Position numbers and translations under genes: made by a program
Notes under the pieces: model-generated
Told to the model about the DNA's origin: nothing
What the model saw: the letters and a program-made list of their open reading frames with translations, nothing else
Databases searched by the model: none
NCBI RefSeq assembly: GCF_038397775.1
Contig: NZ_CP151650.1
Coordinates: 6,467,001 to 6,531,000 of the forward strand
DNA: 64,000 nucleotides
Reading direction: 5' to 3'
Origin: Pseudomonas sp. RC10
Lineage (GTDB): Bacteria; Pseudomonadota; Gammaproteobacteria; Pseudomonadales; Pseudomonadaceae
Shown: in pieces, positions 63,498 to 64,000 of the stretch
How the letters are laid out: each line of letters begins with the position of its first letter
How positions within the stretch are numbered: position 1 is the first letter of the stretch

Positions 63498-64000
63498 TAC
63501 CAGCGACCGTCCCACGCGGCGAAGTTCTGCAGCAATTGCAGGCCATGGGTGTGGCTTTTCTCCGGGTGGAACTGCACGGCGAAGCGCGAACCGTCTGCCA
63601 GCGCAGCAGCGAAGTCGTGACCGTAATGACCGCGGCCGACGATCTGCCGAGGGTTCGGCGACTCGATGTAATAGCTGTGCACGAAATAGAACCGCGCCAT
63701 ATCCGGAATGCTGTGCCACAGCGGGTGATCCACCGACTGCGCGACTTCGTTCCAGCCCATGTGCGGGACTTTCAGGTGTTGGCCGTCTTCGTGAAGGTCT
63801 TTGCCGAAGAAACGCACCTGGCCGGGGAACACGCCAATGCAGTCCACGCCGTCGTTCTCTTCACTGCGATCCATCAACGCCTGCATGCCGACGCAGATGC
63901 CGAGAAACGGACGATCCTGGCTCACTTCACGTACCAGCGCATCGAAACCCAGACGACGGATTTCAGCCATGCAGTCGCGAATTGCGCCCACACCGGGGAA
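63497..64000 (-). CDS. hisH: HisH, imidazole glycerol phosphate synthase glutaminase subunit (5' end cut by window edge)
   Basis: 168 codons visible, beginning in the [11 protein letters not shown] region, so the ATG lies beyond 64000; the Met at 63991 is internal. Class I glutamine amidotransferase: nucleophile Cys in [10 protein letters not shown], His/Glu in AVQFHPEKS. Supplies ammonia to HisF. Confidence 0.95.
   Translation of the reverse strand, partial: FPGVGAIRDCMAEIRRLGFDALVREVSQDRPFLGICVGMQALMDRSEENDGVDCIGVFPGQVRFFGKDLHEDGQHLKVPHMGWNEVAQSVDHPLWHSIPDMARFYFVHSYYIESPNPRQIVGRGHYGHDFAAALADGSRFAVQFHPEKSHTHGLQLLQNFAAWDGRW

Overview
The window is chromosomal DNA of a fluorescent-type Pseudomonas (P. 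fluorescens / P. syringae / P. putida lineage). The evidence is the P. aeruginosa-like gene order (rppH-ptsP, ilvA/rpiA, serA, hacB, spuABCDEFGH/spuI, trmL-secB-grx-gpmI-envC-ctpA, hisHAF), Pseudomonas protein sequences throughout, and about 17 intergenic REP doublets of the 'GTAGGAGCGAATTCATTCGCGA' kind. I cannot fix the species from the sequence alone. All calls are from reading the translated frames and motifs; no database search was run.

Layout. 1-16.8 kb: ptsP (cut by the window edge), rppH, a HAD phosphatase, two DUF2269 membrane proteins around an SDR-DoxX fusion, ilvA and rpiA (divergent), two tandem SdiA-regulated-type beta-propeller proteins, an FAH-family hydrolase, D-2-hydroxyglutarate dehydrogenase divergent from serA, and small envelope or hypothetical genes. 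16.8-31.5 kb: a periplasmic ParB-fold protein, a HacB-type acyl-homoserine-lactone acylase, then the complete polyamine uptake and gamma-glutamylation locus spuABCDEFGH (minus strand) divergent from spuI. 31.7-35.3 kb: a TetR gene followed by a small accessory insertion. It carries an orphan polymorphic-toxin (type 44-like) C-terminal domain with a membrane-anchored probable immunity partner, a second copy of the tetR 3' end, and a delta-60-repeat beta-propeller protein. 35.3-45.2 kb: sulfur scavenging, with ssuABC plus the molbindin ssuF (but no ssuD or ssuE), lsfA peroxiredoxin, an OprD-type porin and tauABCD. 45.2-50.8 kb: one 1,862-residue leucine-rich-repeat protein with a C-terminal NEL-type E3 ubiquitin ligase domain. 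50.8-64 kb: a sigma-54 promoter with NtrC-like sites driving a probable NrsZ small RNA, trmL, the secB-grx-rhodanese cluster, gpmI-envC-ctpA-yibQ, a solute-binding protein, a secreted trypsin-like protease, and hisF, hisA, a DUF2164 gene and hisH (cut by the window edge).

Functional themes. Polyamines are imported by SpuDEFGH and gamma-glutamylated or transaminated by SpuI/B/C/A. Organosulfonates are taken up by Tau and Ssu, but only taurine can be desulfonated by an enzyme encoded here (TauD). EnvC, CtpA and YibQ form a cell-wall remodelling block. The parts most worth a second look are the toxin/immunity insertion at tetR, the missing ssuD/ssuE, the NEL effector beside a nitrogen-regulated sRNA locus, and the phased operator-like repeats upstream of spuI.
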